Origin: Ascaphus truei
Taxonomy: Eukaryota > Chordata > Amphibia > Anura > Ascaphidae
Direction of reading: 5' to 3'
Assembly: GCA_036426205.1 (NCBI GenBank)
Contig: CM071568.1
Span: 224,852,239 to 224,916,238 of the forward strand
Length of the DNA: 64,000 bases
Under the pieces are notes generated by a model that made no database searches, was not told the origin of the DNA, and saw nothing but the letters and a program-made list of their open reading frames with translations. Both the position numbers and the translations under genes were made by a program. This document shows positions 21,681-34,745 of the stretch, one piece after another (the stretch's first letter is position 1; each line of letters begins with the position of its first letter).

Positions 21681-21905
21681 ATGGGAAGGATGTTGATCCA
21701 GGGATTAATCCGATTGCCAATTCTTGGAGTCAGGAAGGAATTTATTTTTCCCCTTAATGGGTTTTTTTGTTTGCCTTCCTCTGGATCAATAAGTAAGTAT
21801 AGATAAAGGATAATGTATCTGTTGTCTAAATTTAGCATAGGTTGGACTTGATGGACGGAAGTCTTTTTTCAACCTCATCTACTATGTAACTATGTAACTA
21901 TGTAA

Positions 21906-23224
21906 AACATCTGGGTGTAGACAAAATCAAATTCTGTACAAAAAACCCGGAGTGTGCATATGTTTCAGCTTACTATTGACCCGCATGACGCGGTACATTT
22001 AAATACCGCCATTATGTTAGGCACAGTTTCTTTAACTAAAGAGATACCAGCACCACTTTGGAGATAACTATCTCTGGAAGCAGGGGTTCCCAGAGCTACA
22101 ATTAATACAGTTCAGCTCCGAAGATCTCCTACTTCAATCCTGTAATTAAACGTTTAAAAATGTTTTAAAGGGAAACCTGTATTGCTGCTTTAATTTATTT
22201 TCAGTATGTTAAACTTTTATGTTTGAGTCTAAGTTTGATGTATTCAGTTTGTGTGTGTGTGTGGGTTTGTGTCTGTGGATGTGTAAGGTTGGATTATTTA
22301 TTGTACTTCAAATACAAATTAATATTTGTTCACTTGGGGATCTAGCACCTTTTTCTGTACAAAAAAACCCCCAGGCTGTTCATACTGTATGTATCAGTTT
22401 CACGCATGAAACAAATGTCCCAAATCAGCTCTCACAATCACATATCATGTGCTTTAAACTTGCCGTTTCATTACCTGAAAAATGTGCTTGGCGACAAATC
22501 TGTTTAAGACATGTTTGGCTTTATAATAGTTATAACATCCAAGTACTGTATGTAAATAAAAATACAATGAAATGCACACAAACCTTTTTTTTTTCTTGCA
22601 TTCTTATTTTTTTTAAATATTGTATGTATTGGTTGAAGCCACTAACCAGTCTGAAATTGGGGAACTAAATCTAGTATACTTGGTCGACACAAATGAATAA
22701 CGCAGAGAACTGTCTTAGCCCACAGTTGTGTCAAGTCACACTGGTCTGCACTCACATCAGCAACCTCCACTGTCACACAAAACTGAGTCTCTGCCGCCTG
22801 ATCTGAATTCGTTTCACTTATGTTTCTATTTCCATGGCTGTTATGTCCTTTAAGCAGCGCTGAGCTGAAAATAGTAACTCAGCTTGACATTACCTGTCAT
22901 TATCCACAACTTCTTGGCAGTCGGGAGTTCAACACGTATGCCCTTAAAGCTGACAGTTTTTCAGGATGACTTTTCACTCGCAAATAACCAAGCAATGTGA
23001 CTTTTCCTGTTACAATCACATATACCTTAATTTATCATATGCACAATAAAAAAATTAAAAAACATTCTGCTGTGGCACCTTCTGAAACTATTAAGGACTG
23101 TTCACAATTTCATGTGAGAGGTTGGCATATTAAAATATCTTAACTTAGCTAACCACCCCATGAAATAGTACCCTACAACCTCACAAACATGGACATCTGA
23201 GAGTCAAACCGAGGCACTTTAAAT
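21906..23224. other. Mostly unassigned; possible piggyBac-like MITE right end
   Basis: TATTGCTGCTTTAA at 22180-22193 matches the right end of the TTAA-flanked MITEs at 42.3 and 54.1 kb. The only left-end candidate is weak (TTAA near 22031). The rest has no recognisable features. An open stretch at 22219-22668 is low-complexity, lacks motifs and is probably chance. Confidence 0.4.
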
Positions 23225-23226
23225 TA

Positions 23227-23598
23227 GGGTTGCCAGGTGTCCAGTATTGAACTGGACTGTCCTGTATTTGGACACTCTGTGCAGTAAAAAATGAGCCATA
23301 ATACAGGACAGGTATGTTTCCAGTATTACCTCTCCGGACATAGTGACCGGACCCGCCTCGAGGTGCCAAAGAATTTCCCTGAGCAGGGAGAGAGCAGGGC
23401 TGTTGCTATGAGGCTGGGCAGCTTCCTCCATCCTAATTAGCGGCATTACCCAGCAGCCACCAATCAGGAGGTGGTGTCAGGCGTCTGGGGGTGGGGAGAG
23501 GAGGAAACAGCATGGAGAGTTGTGTAGGTGTGTGTCTCGAGAGCGTCGCAGCTTTCACCATTGTGTCCATTATTTTTGGAGAAGCCACCTGGCAACCC
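23227..23598. mobile_element. 372-bp TIR element GGGTTGCCAGGTG
   Basis: Left end GGGTTGCCAGGTGTCC and right end CCACCTGGCAACCC are inverted, with TA on both sides. The sequence GTCCAGTATTGAACTGGACT just inside the left end is itself a hairpin. It has no transposase. The TA flank suggests Tc1/mariner, but the GGGTTGCCAG end also occurs in other DNA transposons, so the class is open. Confidence 0.65.
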
Positions 23599-23600
23599 TA

Positions 23601-25203
23601 TGTACAGTATAATCACTGCACATTTTTCTATATGATAGTCTTTAGTGTACAATATATGGGTACGTTAGAGGAAGGATACACTAATCATATCAACTTATAC
23701 AAGAAGTCCCTTCAGTCCTTTTGCTGCTTTGCTACCTACAGTATTGTGAGTGCTATTAATCCTAAGCATTTACCAATATATTTTGGCATACTACAGTAGA
23801 TGTCCTTCTTCTTCTTGTCTCTCCTTTATGTCAACCGCTTTGAATGAGGAATGCATTGGGAAAATTGAAAGGCAATTCCATAGAACAGACCAGTCCCCAT
23901 GTTGCCAGTTTATTAGGCACTCCATGTAAGGGTATTTCTTTTTCACATATATTTTCACTATTGTTGAAAATTACAAAAATATATTTTCATTTTTTGCCTT
24001 TTTGCCTTTGAACTTTGAGATCAGTCTTCATCGTAAGAAGCACTTTTCAGGGTAATTAAAGGGTCATTTTAGATTAGTGATAAATTCATTATTTTTGGTA
24101 AGTATATTTACTTTGACAGTCACTGGTGGTTTCACAAGCACTTTTCTTGTAGAGTTTACTATTATTTATAATAGCCCTACTGTGAAAATACTACATTTTG
24201 TAATCCTATGTACTGAAACATCTGTGTTATGTCACATATATGTTTGTTTAATACATAACAACCTAATTCTACACTAATAATGTACCCATTTAATATTAGG
24301 AAGTAATACATTAAACAATGTTACTTCATAAAGGGACAAAAGGGTATTGTATTTAGAGATCTTCTGACAGCAAAGAACATGTGGCCATATTTACTAAACG
24401 ATGTGTTAAACTACTAAGCACTATATGGTCCATTCTTTACAATTTAGCACTACTTAGTTAATATGGTCCTCGGTGCTTAAAAATCTTTGGGTAAAATGGG
24501 CTGGATTGAGGCTTTAAGTAAAAATAAACTAATAGGCACCTAGCATACATGTTTACATGTTTGCATGTTTCATTTATTAACACATATATACAAAGTACAT
24601 CATAGTTTACATACAGTATATAGGGTGTATAGGTTCCCGGAACATAGTTGGCTTCTTCTGATGAATGCAGATGAATACAAATAAAGTACAGCTTAAGTGC
24701 AGTCTGTCACCCTCTGCCAAGGACAGCTAATTTATAGTGAAAATAAGCCAAGAGATGAAGAAGACATCTTCATAATATGCAGCAAAGGCGTGGGAGACTG
24801 TGAGTACCAGGCAGCATATTCCCCCAGACTGCAGTGTGGCACTGGCCCAGGTCTAGTGTTTCTGGAGACAGAAACAAGTGCCAAAAATAAAATTACTGAG
24901 CACTTTGCAAATAAAACAGCAATAAAGTGTAAAGTATGTATTTGTCAACTTAATTCCACAGGGTGTTAGCAGGAAATGCTAACACTGTGACCTGTGTTCT
25001 GAGGCTTTATTCTCAACACATCCTCTTGCACAGCCGCACTTTAATATGTAGTTCTAACCGGGAGACTAAATAAAATGCTTAACCCTTTCATCAACTCTTT
25101 GATTATCCTTCATGCAACTTTACTGTGCCAGATATCCAGAAGTTAATCACTGGGACAAAGAGCTGTGGACCTCATTGTAGAAAGATTTGTAGAAACCCCA
25201 TAG
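23601..25203. other. Unassigned AT-rich region
   Basis: About 1.6 kb without recognisable element ends. An open frame of 90 codons (24697-24969), containing EENKPRDEED-like acidic sequence and several Cys, has no known motif, and no splice or promoter evidence supports it. Confidence 0.35.
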
Positions 25204-25660
25204 ACCAGTGGTTCCCAAACTTTTTCGGTTCAATGCTCCCAAAGGCGATCAGGATTTTTCCGCGGCGACCAAAGTGAAAACAAAGTTGTATACATACCTA
25301 ACAGTTGCACTGCGCAGTTGGTGGCTTGGCACCACCGCGCTCACCTCATTCGGTCACGGCAGTGGTGCGAAGCGCCTCATAAAACAAATTAACCGCCCCC
25401 CCAGGAGACAGCGCCGGGAACTCCTCTTGGTGTCACTGTCGCTGCCCGCAGCCGGTGAGAGGGCGAGAGGTGGCTCCAAAACCTTACATGGAACGCGCAA
25501 ACGGCCCGGTTCGGTTTCAGCCCTTCGCCATTTTGGTTTCCCGCGGAGCACGCGCTGCATTGTGGGGAGCAGTGTTGCCAGATAGTTCCCAAAAATACTG
25601 CCCAATAACATTGCGAAAACAGTCCAAAAGTAGCCCAATAATAAATGATTCATAGACATT
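25204..25660. mobile_element. Possible hAT-type element, left end only
   Basis: CCAGTGGTTCCCAAACTTTT at about 25205 matches the CAGTGGTTCCCAAAC end common in vertebrate hAT elements. No matching right end (AGTTTGGGAACCACTG) was found. GC-rich sequence follows until about 25575, then GTGTTGCCAGATAGTTCCC. It may be truncated or a composite. Extent is uncertain. Confidence 0.4.
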
Positions 25661-26600
25661 AGGTAATGGATGCATGACTGCAGGAAAAAGTGCCCTGTAG
25701 CAAGGATGAGGTTAATGTTGTTATTGTTTAAAGAATCTGTATTCAGTGATTGGCTTGTCTACTCAGAAGAAAGTGTTTCTATTGGCTTAGGTTTGACAAG
25801 TGGACGGGGTTAACCTGAAAGAAATAGGCTAGATATTGTCACTCCTCTTTGACATTTGTTGAAGTCAGCATCATCTGTCTATTCCGGCAAATCCATAGCT
25901 GTAGAACTGGTCGTCATCATTTGATTACTTACTGGAAGTGGGTGCGGTATCAGTGGATAGTTTAGGTAGTTTAGGTCAGGATGAGCAGGTCAAATAGGAG
26001 TGTTACTGTACGTTCAGATCTAGAGTTCCTGATGGGATAGGTGCAAGGGATAGGACTGTTATTAGGCCCATGGAAAGGAAAAAGATTGAGAGAGGGTTGG
26101 GATGAGTCTGGCTGAGGGACATTTTTGCTAGGGATGGACAGAGCATACTGGAGGAGTGTGTAGTTTTGAATAGCTTACCTGTAGTCACAAGCTAGTTGGG
26201 GGACATTGAGGAGGTGTATCTTGTATCTCATTAACAGTAAACCTAAATTATGTTACACTGCATGTATATTTTTATTTTCCTCGTGCTTGTTTTACTTATT
26301 CTTATATTTGTCCCGAAGGGACTTTCTAACATTGGTGTTGTACTTAGTGTTCCTCCAATGTGAAGACAGATTATGTAACGTTATTTGTTACATTGTACTT
26401 ATATATGCATTTCTTTTATTCTGGCAGGGTTATATTTTAGCTGCTTTCTATGGGTTGCCATAACAACAAAGCGGTCGATAGAAGGAAAAAAAAAACGCAG
26501 CCCGTAAGATTATTTCGTGGGATTACATCATCACGCCTGAATGTGTAGTGCAGTGTTTTCATGGGGGGAGGGGTTCTTGTTTATACAAATCATGCCATTT
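25661..26600. other. Unassigned region
   Basis: No gene or element ends were recognised. A GGTTAGTTTAGG-like short direct repeat lies near 25960-25980. The hydrophobic open stretch at 26206-26463 is probably chance. Confidence 0.35.
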
Positions 26601-27390
26601 CAAACCTAGCAGCATAGCCCCAAAATACAAGGATGCTTCAAACTTTGCATGTTATTCTTTATAGCTGAATAAAAATCTCTTTGTGCCTGCTGTCATCTTT
26701 CACATTTATGCTTATTATATTTGAGATTAATTGCATGAGTCCCTGTACAGCATTGATGCACCAAAATAATAGAATCTTAATTTTTAAATATATTTTTATA
26801 TCATGTACCAGTGTGTGCACACGCCTTACTGCAATTGTGAACCCCGAGGAGTACCAGGAGATCTAGTCCATCATCGCCTCTGTCTCTGAGACCTGAGAGC
26901 CTGTATAGAGGAAGTCATTTAAGGAGCGGGGGAGGTGACACAAAGTGAAAAGGAAGCAAAGGGGAGGAAGCAAAGGCCTTGGTCAGGTCATCTTTGGCGG
27001 CCTGATGTCACCAATGTCGTTGGTGGGTTGTGGAAAGCGCTCCAGCAAAAGCCGCAGTCCTAGGCTAGCATGGGGCCTGATCCTGGACTGGAGGCTCAGA
27101 GGAAAGATGTGGTAGCCATGGTGTCACTCGTGGTGGGCAGAAGCACGGGGTATGCAACATAGGCTGGACTCAAGGGATATCGGCAGAGGAAGGGACGTAT
27201 TGCAGATGGAGCACTTGGTTGGCTGCTGGCAAAGGATGTTGATGCATCATTGGATCAGGATAACATCGCTCCAATGTAATTGAGGAAGCAGTGCATGGCA
27301 GCATGATCAAGCAGGTGAAGATGGCACTTGATAAAGGTCTACAGGTCGAGGTCCACTGTGGGGAGTATGAGGTTGCACATGGATGGATTT

Positions 27391-27517
27391 GAAGGATATC
27401 CCTGCTTTAGCACAGGGGGATCAATCAGCATAACTGAGACAACTGATTGTGCCACCTGTGCGGGATATCTTTAAACCTGGCCTGTGGGTGACATTTGAAG
27501 ACTGGAGTTGCCTACCA
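27391..27517. mobile_element. Degraded hAT-type MITE, unit 1
   Basis: GGATATCCCTGCTTTAGCAC and an inverted CACCTGTGCGGGATATC surround GATCAATCAGCATAACTGAG. The sequence ends GACTGGAGTTGCCTACC. It matches the interior and end of the MITE at 38357-38561. Outer termini are decayed. Confidence 0.65.
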
Positions 27518-28239
27518 CTGAATTAGAGGGGTAAGAGGTTCTAGGCAGGAGCTCCCCTGATGGGTGCAAACATTTAGAAAGGGGAATTTGTGGATTAATT
27601 TGCCAATAGATAGGCAGGTTGTTGATAGGTCAGATAGAAGAGCTTATGGCAAGGTAGGAAGTATACATAAGAAGAAGGAGTTTCCTAAAACATTTGGAAA
27701 CTGGTTGTAACTGTAGGTTGCTCAATTTTACATCCCATGTTCTGCATTCAATTATCTTGATATAATTTGTGGGGGTTTTAAGATATTGGGGAGCTAGCCT
27801 ATATACAGTATGTATGAAGAGCAGTTTAATGTAAAAAATAGTTGCTAGGCCTCATTTGAATAAGGATAACAAGGCCATTGATCTATGGTTATCCTCATTG
27901 ACACTTTAAAAGTTAAGTACTACTGTACCTTAAATAACATTTCCATTGTTGGCCACAACTTTAGGTGAAGGAGCATCGGTTGAGGACAAAAAATGGATCT
28001 GGTAGCTCTTTAATGGGAGTTATGCTGATGGTACAGTTCATGTAAATGTTGCCATTATGTCCGTATGTGTTTGCTGATGGGATGTTCAATTTCTCGTTAT
28101 TACTTTGCAGTTTTAGCATGTTCCTAGAATTGGTAGCGTGTATTATTTGGAAGTTTTTGTAGATATTCTAGAAAACGAGAGGTATTCTTTACTGGTAAAA
28201 TATTTGGTAAATAAGTAATAATGGGTCCTGCTGGTGTGG

Positions 28240-28990
28240 ATCTCTGTTTTGTTTTTTGAATCAGTTACAGCTCATTTTGGTCTTACTCTGGCAGAAGGCA
28301 AGATGGATGGTCCAGTATCTGTGTTGTCATATTTTGGTATTGAAATTGACACCGATTAGATGTTTTTCCACTTGCCCAAAGAGAAGTTGCAAGTTTTTAT
28401 TGGTTTGGTTGAGAGAGTTAAATGTGTTAAAAAAAGTTACATTGAGGAAGCTGTAGTAATTATTGGGACATCTGACATTCACTTGCAAAGTGATACCCAT
28501 GGATGAGTATTTGTTGTATCGATTAAGTCTGGCTATGAAAGGGATAAAATGTCTGCATCACTTAATGAGAATAATGTGGCAACTCAAGGAAAACCTGGGA
28601 GTGTGGCAGTTCCTTGTTGGCTGGTTACAACCGTTGCTCATGTTGGCAGCAAAGAGGAGATACTGTATATGATCAAGACACAGCTGGTTTCGTGGGATTT
28701 GGGTCTTATAGGACCGAGAGTGGTGCACTGAGCACTGCCCTCAGAGGTGGCCAGAATAAAGTTTGGTCAACAATCTCATTTTCTAGAATTGTTTCCGATT
28801 TTTGTAGCATTGAGATTTGGGACAAGCAGTTTGTTTGTGCTCTGATAATCTCATTTAATTCAGGCCATGAACAGAATGTCCTGAAGAGTTGAATGCTCAG
28901 TTAAAAGGTGTCATGCAAGGGAAAGGTAGGAGAAGTCAACATTCCCTCGCCAACCCCGTTCGTCAGTAAATTATACGACCGTACATAAGT
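28240..28990 (+). pseudogene. DIRS-like RT/RNase H relic, unit 1
   Basis: Translation with frame changes gives FGLTLAEGKMDGP, YFGIEIDTD followed by a stop, HLPKEKLQVFIGLVERV, LLGHLTFTCKVIPMD, LSLAMKGIKCLHHLMR, LKENLGVWQ, TAGFVGFGSY and LELFPIFVALRFGT. This order (LGIEIDT, LPxEK, LLGxLxFxCRVIPMG, DASGxxGFGAY, LELFPIVVAL) is that of the RT C-terminal and RNase H region of DIRS-type elements, which use a tyrosine recombinase for integration. Neither the upstream RT catalytic motifs nor a recombinase were recognised. Stops and frameshifts make it a pseudogene. Assignment to DIRS comes from memory of the motif set. Confidence 0.65.
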
Positions 28991-29693
28991 AGGAATATTT
29001 TATAACGTTTCTTATATATAATTTAATATTGTGTTCTCACAGCTGTGGGAGGGTCCTTTACAGAAAATAATTTTAAATGTCATGAAAATGGTGAGTAAGC
29101 AAGATATTGAGCCTGTGAAGGTGGGATCAATGCCCTGTAGCCAAATGGCTGGGCTTGCTGCTAACCGTTGGTCTTACTGTATGTGCCCACAAGGCCTTTT
29201 GGTCAGTGACTAGCACTGGGGTTTTTATGGAACCAATGATGTTTGGTTGCTGGGATGGATCATTTTTGTATGCTGTTTAATTAATAAAGCTGTGGCTTAA
29301 TCCAAATCGTGTGTGTTTGCTGTTCGTCCAGCTGAACGGCTTGTGTTGGGTTTGGAGCAGTGTGCAGTCATGTTCTCAAAAAACAGAAGAGAGAGATCCT
29401 TTTTTTTTAAATGAAATCCCATTTTCTTATAAAGGAAAATAAACTGTAAGGTTTAAAAGAAGTTGTGGAACTTCTGGCTTGTACATAAAAAATAGCAAAA
29501 CTGTTATTATGTTTATAATGTTAGAATTTTATATGATATAGAAAGATGTTAGTTTATTCAAAATAAAAGTAAGCCATGTTACTGCCAATTTAAGGTTTAC
29601 GTTGACAGTTTAGATCGACTGGGGTTCCATGAAGTCACAATACATTCTCAAACCCTTCGGTATGGACTAGAACAATTCATTCAGAGGCCGTTA

Positions 29694-30039
29694 CAGGTGC
29701 GCCGACGCGTATTCTAAAACTTGCCTTAAACTTGCCTTGGAAAATCTGGGGCTATCACCAACAAGACCCAGTACATGCTGGGTACATGCTGCATACATGC
29801 TGCAAACATTTCAGTGACATTTCTGCAGAGACTAATGGCCCATCGGATTAACACAGCAGGGGTCCCTGGCAGTCCCAATCAGTTTGAATGGGACTGCCAG
29901 GGACCCCTGCTGTTAATCCGATGGGCCATTAGTCTGTCTGCAGAAATGTCACTGAAATGTTGCAGCATGTACCCAGCATGTACCTAGTATTGTTGGTGAT
30001 TGCCCCAGATTGTTTTTAGAGTACTCGTCGGCACTACAG
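29694..30039. mobile_element. 346-bp palindromic MITE, unit 1
   Basis: Ends CAGGTGCGCCGACGCGTATT and the reverse complement of the right end, CTGTAGTGCCGACGAGTACT, lie within TA flanks (29692-29693, 30040-30041). Nearly the whole element is palindromic: TGTCACTGAAATG-type arms and CAGGGGTCCCTGGCAGTCCC pair around TCAGTTTGAATGGGA near 29880. A TACATGCTG triplication occurs in the left arm only. Tc1/mariner affinity is inferred from the TA flank. Confidence 0.8.
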
Positions 30040-33000
30040 TAGGAGCCAAGAGGCAATAAAACATTTTTTTTTAAATGGAGCAAGAAACACCAAGAAAGGA
30101 TTACAAAACCCTGAAAATAGGAAAGTATAATGCAGTTCTCAAAACATTAAGTGGTTCATGAATTCAAAACTTATGACAGAGTCCAGGCAAGATGCATTTT
30201 TTTTTCAAATCTGCTCCACAATTAAAAAAGCAAAATGTGCATTTTTGAGCCATGTTGATAACGTAGCCCAACCTCCCATTTACTTCAACAAACAATGTTA
30301 TCAGATCATCTCCTCCAAGCAAGATCGTTATAATAGGGAAGGACATTGGCTACAGATCGCTCCAGTTATCTTCCAGAAATGTATTAAAGTCAGAATAGCT
30401 TCCTGTGTCCTGAGAGCAAAAAAAGCCATTGTGCCAATGAAGATGCTTATTAATCCAGTATTCATTCTTGCCTTCAGCACCCGCAGAGTCGCCATGTCCC
30501 TTAGATTCTTTTCTCTTGTGCTACTTGAGAATCATATGGGGAGCCAGGCTAAATGGGATTATCTTTGATCCTTCTCATTATAAACAATGTCTCCTCTGAC
30601 CCTCTTTATTTTAGTTCATTTGCAGTTTTGGATCCAAGTCCTTCAAGATATGTGCCTAGACATCCTCATCAAAAACACACAATAGAGCAGTGTCTCCAGT
30701 CTTGTTTAATTGGAAATATACATTTCATCGTCGTGCAGCCTTATAAGAAGCATTTTTATACTTTCTGCAACTAATTCATCTTTCTTCATTATCTTGGAAA
30801 CCGGAGATTTCTTCTTCTATCTGTATTTGTTTCCACCAAATGAAAAGATGGTTTACTCTTGTAAATACCAGGAATGGAGCATCTGCTATTACATATGTAT
30901 ATTTTATTATATGTTTTACAAACATTGAAAGAAAGCATTCTGAATTGGATTTAACGAGATGCAGATTAAGGTGGTTCATGGTGCAAAGCAACTGTGCTTG
31001 TCTCTGTGTTTTGAAAAGGCAGTAGATTTGTTATTGTATCCCAAAAAATACCATGTTTTGGAACTTCAGGAAGGACTATGCCCCTTTATTGTATTCTATA
31101 TTGTACATTGTACAATTAATTACAATGTAGATCAGGTTTTCATAAAAATAATGCCAAATGACAATTGAATCAAAAACAATAACAACTAAAAGGCAAATAG
31201 TATGATGACAATTTAAGGACACACTGTTCTGTCCATGACGTACTTTCATGGCAGGAAACCGTAAAGGACAGAAAATTGCGAACAAAATGTGAGATACATG
31301 TTAAATGGAATATATTTACGCAGTGTTTGGTTGACCAATTCTTCTCTATTTGAGCAAAAACTGCACGGAATATTTGTCATTTTAGTTCCTTCTTTCTACA
31401 GGATATAGGCTCTACAGTAATTCTAATAACACATATCTTGAAGCTATTATCCAGCAAAACACAGAACAGAAACATTTAGTTACAGTAATTCTCTGGCTGA
31501 TGCAGTTTTCTGCTCTGAGAAATGAAAATCTCTAGTTTAATCTAAAATTAAATGGTTTAATAATGGAAAAAAAACCTCCACAATAATATTATTTTTTCCC
31601 CTGCACATTAAGGTTACCAATGACAAAAACCTTCCACATATCAAGTTGACCTAAAGTCCCATTTAGGCAGACCAGAAGTGTTTGCTTTTTTTTAAAATGT
31701 TATTCTTTTTTTTTTTTTTTTTTTTACTTCCTGTGTATTGATTTTCCTTTTGTTCAGTTGAGTATCAATAAAATGCACACAGCTAAGTCTCAGAATATAC
31801 AAATATGCTCAGGGAGAGGAGAAAACATACTGTATTGTAGATAGAAGAACCTTTTTTCTTTTTTTTTTTTTTTTTAACCCTGCACTGGAGGCACTAGAGC
31901 CTATTCAAGTCAATCGGCAGTAGCGTCGGATGGTTCTCGTTGCAGAAGACTGCTTAGTAATTATGGGCTATAATGCATTGTGGCTTAAAAGTGCCCACAT
32001 TGCTTTTAACCTTGTACAGTGCCCTTATGGCGTTCTCTGAATGTCACAGGGCCGACGCTCCCAGGAGCCATTATAACATTCATGGGACATCATGCTATTT
32101 TTTGCTTCATTTTCTAGATGGTGATTGCAGGTGACTTCACATTTGTTTGAGACATTCGAGTGGCCTTTGCTGCGATCCTGAAGTCCGGTGGCCCTCGGTG
32201 TGCTGCCAGACTTTCAGCATCATAAAGGTTTTAACGTGGCACTCGTAATAGATTTGATTGACCAAATTGTTTCAATTAAACGGAGTTGCTTGCGCCGCCA
32301 TTAGAACAATGGCAATAAAAACAGTGAAACATGAGATGTATTTGGTTACAGGCAAACCTAGCAGCATAGCCCCAAAATACAAGGATGCTTCAAACTTTGC
32401 ATGTTATTCTTTATAGCTGAATAAATAATCTCTTTGTGCCTGCTGTCATCTTTCACATTTATGCTTATTTATATTTGAGATTAATTGCATGAGGTCCCTG
32501 TACAGCATTGATGCACCAAAATTAATAGAATCTTAATTTTTAAATATATTTTTATATTCATGTACCAGTGTGTGCACACGCCTTACTGCAATTGTGAACC
32601 CCGAGGAGTACCAGGAGATCTAGTCCATCATCGCCTCTGTCTCTGAGACCTGAGAGCCTGTATAGAGGAAGGTCATTTAAGGAGCGGGAGGAGTGACACA
32701 AAGTGAAAAGGAAGCAAAGGGGAGGAAGCAAAGGCCTTGGTCAGGTCATCTTTGGCGGCCTGATGTCACCAATGTCGTTGGTGGGTTGTGGAAAGCGCTC
32801 CAGCAAAAGCCGCAGTCCTAGGCTAGCATGGGGCCTGATCCTGGACTGGAGGCTCAGAGGAAAGATGTGGTAGCCATGGTGTCACATCGGTGGGCAGAAG
32901 CACGGGGTATGCAACATAGGCTGGACTCAAGGGATATCGGCAGAGGAAGGGACGTATTGCAGATGGAGCACTGTGTTGGCTGCTGGCAAAGGATGTTGAT

Positions 33001-33146
33001 GCATCATTGGATCAGGATAACATCGCTCCAATGTAATTGAGGAAGCAGTGCATGGCAGCATGATCAAGCAGGTGAAGATGGCACTTGATAAAGGTCTACA
33101 GGTCGAGGTCCACTGTGGGGAGTATGAGGTTGCACATGGATGGATT

Positions 33147-33275
33147 TGAAGGATATCCCTGCTTTAGCACAGGTGGATCAATCAGCATAACTGAGCAACT
33201 GATTGTGCCACCTGTGCTGGGATATACTTTAAACCTGGCCTGTGGGTGACATTTGAAGACTGGAGTTGCCTACCA
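33147..33275. mobile_element. Degraded hAT-type MITE, unit 2
   Basis: The tandem-duplicate counterpart of the copy at 27391-27517, with small differences: CACAGGTGGATCAATC here versus CACAGGGGGATCAATC there, and CTGTGCTGGGATATAC versus CTGTGCGGGATATC. Confidence 0.65.
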
Positions 33276-33989
33276 CTGAATTAGAGGGTAAGAGGTCTAG
33301 GCAGGAGCTCCCCTGATGGGTGCAAACATTTAGAAAGGGGAATTTGTGGATTAATTTGCCAATAGATAGGCAGGTTGTTGATAGGTCAGATAGAAGAGCT
33401 TATGGCAAGGTAGAGAGTATACATAAGAAGAAGGAGTTTCCTAAAACATTTGGAAACTGGTTGTAACTGTAGGTTGCTCAATTTTACATCCCAAGCATGT
33501 TCTGCATTCAATTATCTTGATATAATTTGTGGGGGTTTTAAGATATTTGGGGAGCTAGCCTAGTATACAGTATGTATGAAGAGCAGTTTAATGTAAAAAA
33601 TAGTTGCTAGGCCTCATTTGAATAAGGATACAAAGGCCATTGATCTATGGTTATCCTCATTGACACTTTAAAAGTTAAGTACTGTACCTTAAATAACATT
33701 TCCATTGTTGGCCACAACTTTAGGTGAAGGAGCATCGGTTGAGGACAAAAAATGGATCTGGTAGCTCTTTAATGGGAGTTATTGCTGATGGTACAGTTCA
33801 TGTAAATGTTGCCATTATGTCCGTATGTGTTTGCTGATGGGATGTTCAATTTCTCGTTATTACTTTGCAGTTTTAGCATGTTCCTAGAATTGGTAGCGTG
33901 TATTATTTGGAAGTTTTTGTAGATATTCTAGAAAACGAGAGGTATTCTTTACTGGTAAAATATTTGGTAAATAAGTAAATAATGGGTCC

Positions 33990-34745
33990 TGCTGGTGTGG
34001 ATCTCTGTTTTTGTTTTTTGAATCAGTTACAGCTCATTTTGGTCTTACTCTGGCAGAAGGCAAGATGGATGGTCCAGTATCTGTGTTGTCATATTTTGGT
34101 ATTGAAATTGACACCGATTAGATGTTTTTCCACTTGCCCAAAGAGAAGTTGCAAGTTTTTATTGGTTTGGTTGAGAGAGTTAAATGTGTTAAAAAAAAGT
34201 TACATTGAGGAAGCTGTAGTAATTATTGGGACATCTGACATTCACTTGCAAAGTGATACCCATGGATAGAGTATTTTGTAGTCGATTAAGTCTGGCTATG
34301 AAAGGGATAAAATGTCTGCATCACTTAATGAGAATAATGTGGCAACTCAAGGAAAACCTGGGAGTGTGGCAGTCCTTGTTGGCTGGTTACAACCGTTGCT
34401 CATGTTGGCAGCAAAGAGGAGATACTGTATATGATCAAGACACAGCTGGTTTCGTGGGATTTGGGTCTTATTAGGACCGAGAGTGGTGCACTGAGCACTG
34501 CCCTCAGAGGTGGCCAGAATAAAGTTTGGTCAACAATCTCACTTTTCTAGAATTGTTTCCGATTTTTGTAGCATTGGAGATTTGGGACAAGCAGTTGTTT
34601 TGTGCTCTGATAATCTTCATTTAATTCAGGCCATGAACAGAATGTCCTGAAGAGTTGAATGCTCAGTTAAAAGTGTGTCATGCAAGGGAAAGGTAGGAGA
34701 AGTCAACATTCCCTCGCCAACCCCTGTTCGTCAGTAAATTATACG
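33990..34745 (+). pseudogene. DIRS-like RT/RNase H relic, unit 2
   Basis: This is the duplicate of the relic at 28240-28990, with the same premature stop after YFGIEIDTD and the same motif order. Additional single-base indels differ between the copies (for example AAAAAAAAGTTAC versus AAAAAAGTTAC, and GGCAGTCCTTG versus GGCAGTTCCTTG). The shared stop shows the element was already dead before the segment was duplicated. Confidence 0.65.

Larger units (their letters stand above)
19852..21905 (+). mobile_element. CR1-like LINE, 5' truncated
   Basis: A plus-strand non-LTR retrotransposon fragment covering the RT-to-C-terminus part of ORF2 and the 3' UTR. The 3' UTR contains GTTGATCCAGGGATTAATCC and CCTTCCTCTGGATCAA and ends in the microsatellite ACTATGTA repeated about three times (21881-21905). 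That short 3'-terminal repeat is characteristic of CR1-like elements. A GC-rich segment (about 21330-21680) is inserted between the ORF end and the 3' UTR. Confidence 0.85.
26601..32352 (+). repeat. 5.75-kb tandem duplication, unit 1
   Basis: The segment from CAAACCTAGCAGCATAGCCC to TTTGGTTACAGGC is repeated directly downstream (unit 2) in the same order and orientation over its whole length. Differences seen by eye are mostly single-base gains or losses, often in homopolymers (for example GAGTTATGCTG here and GAGTTATTGCTG in unit 2), with few substitutions. The unit holds a DIRS-like RT relic, two MITE-type elements and long T runs. No host exon was recognised. Confidence 0.95.

Noticed and set aside
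22219..22668. 149-codon plus-strand frame as a host gene
   Set aside because: Simple TG-derived start, T-rich hydrophobic end, no domain and no splice or promoter context.
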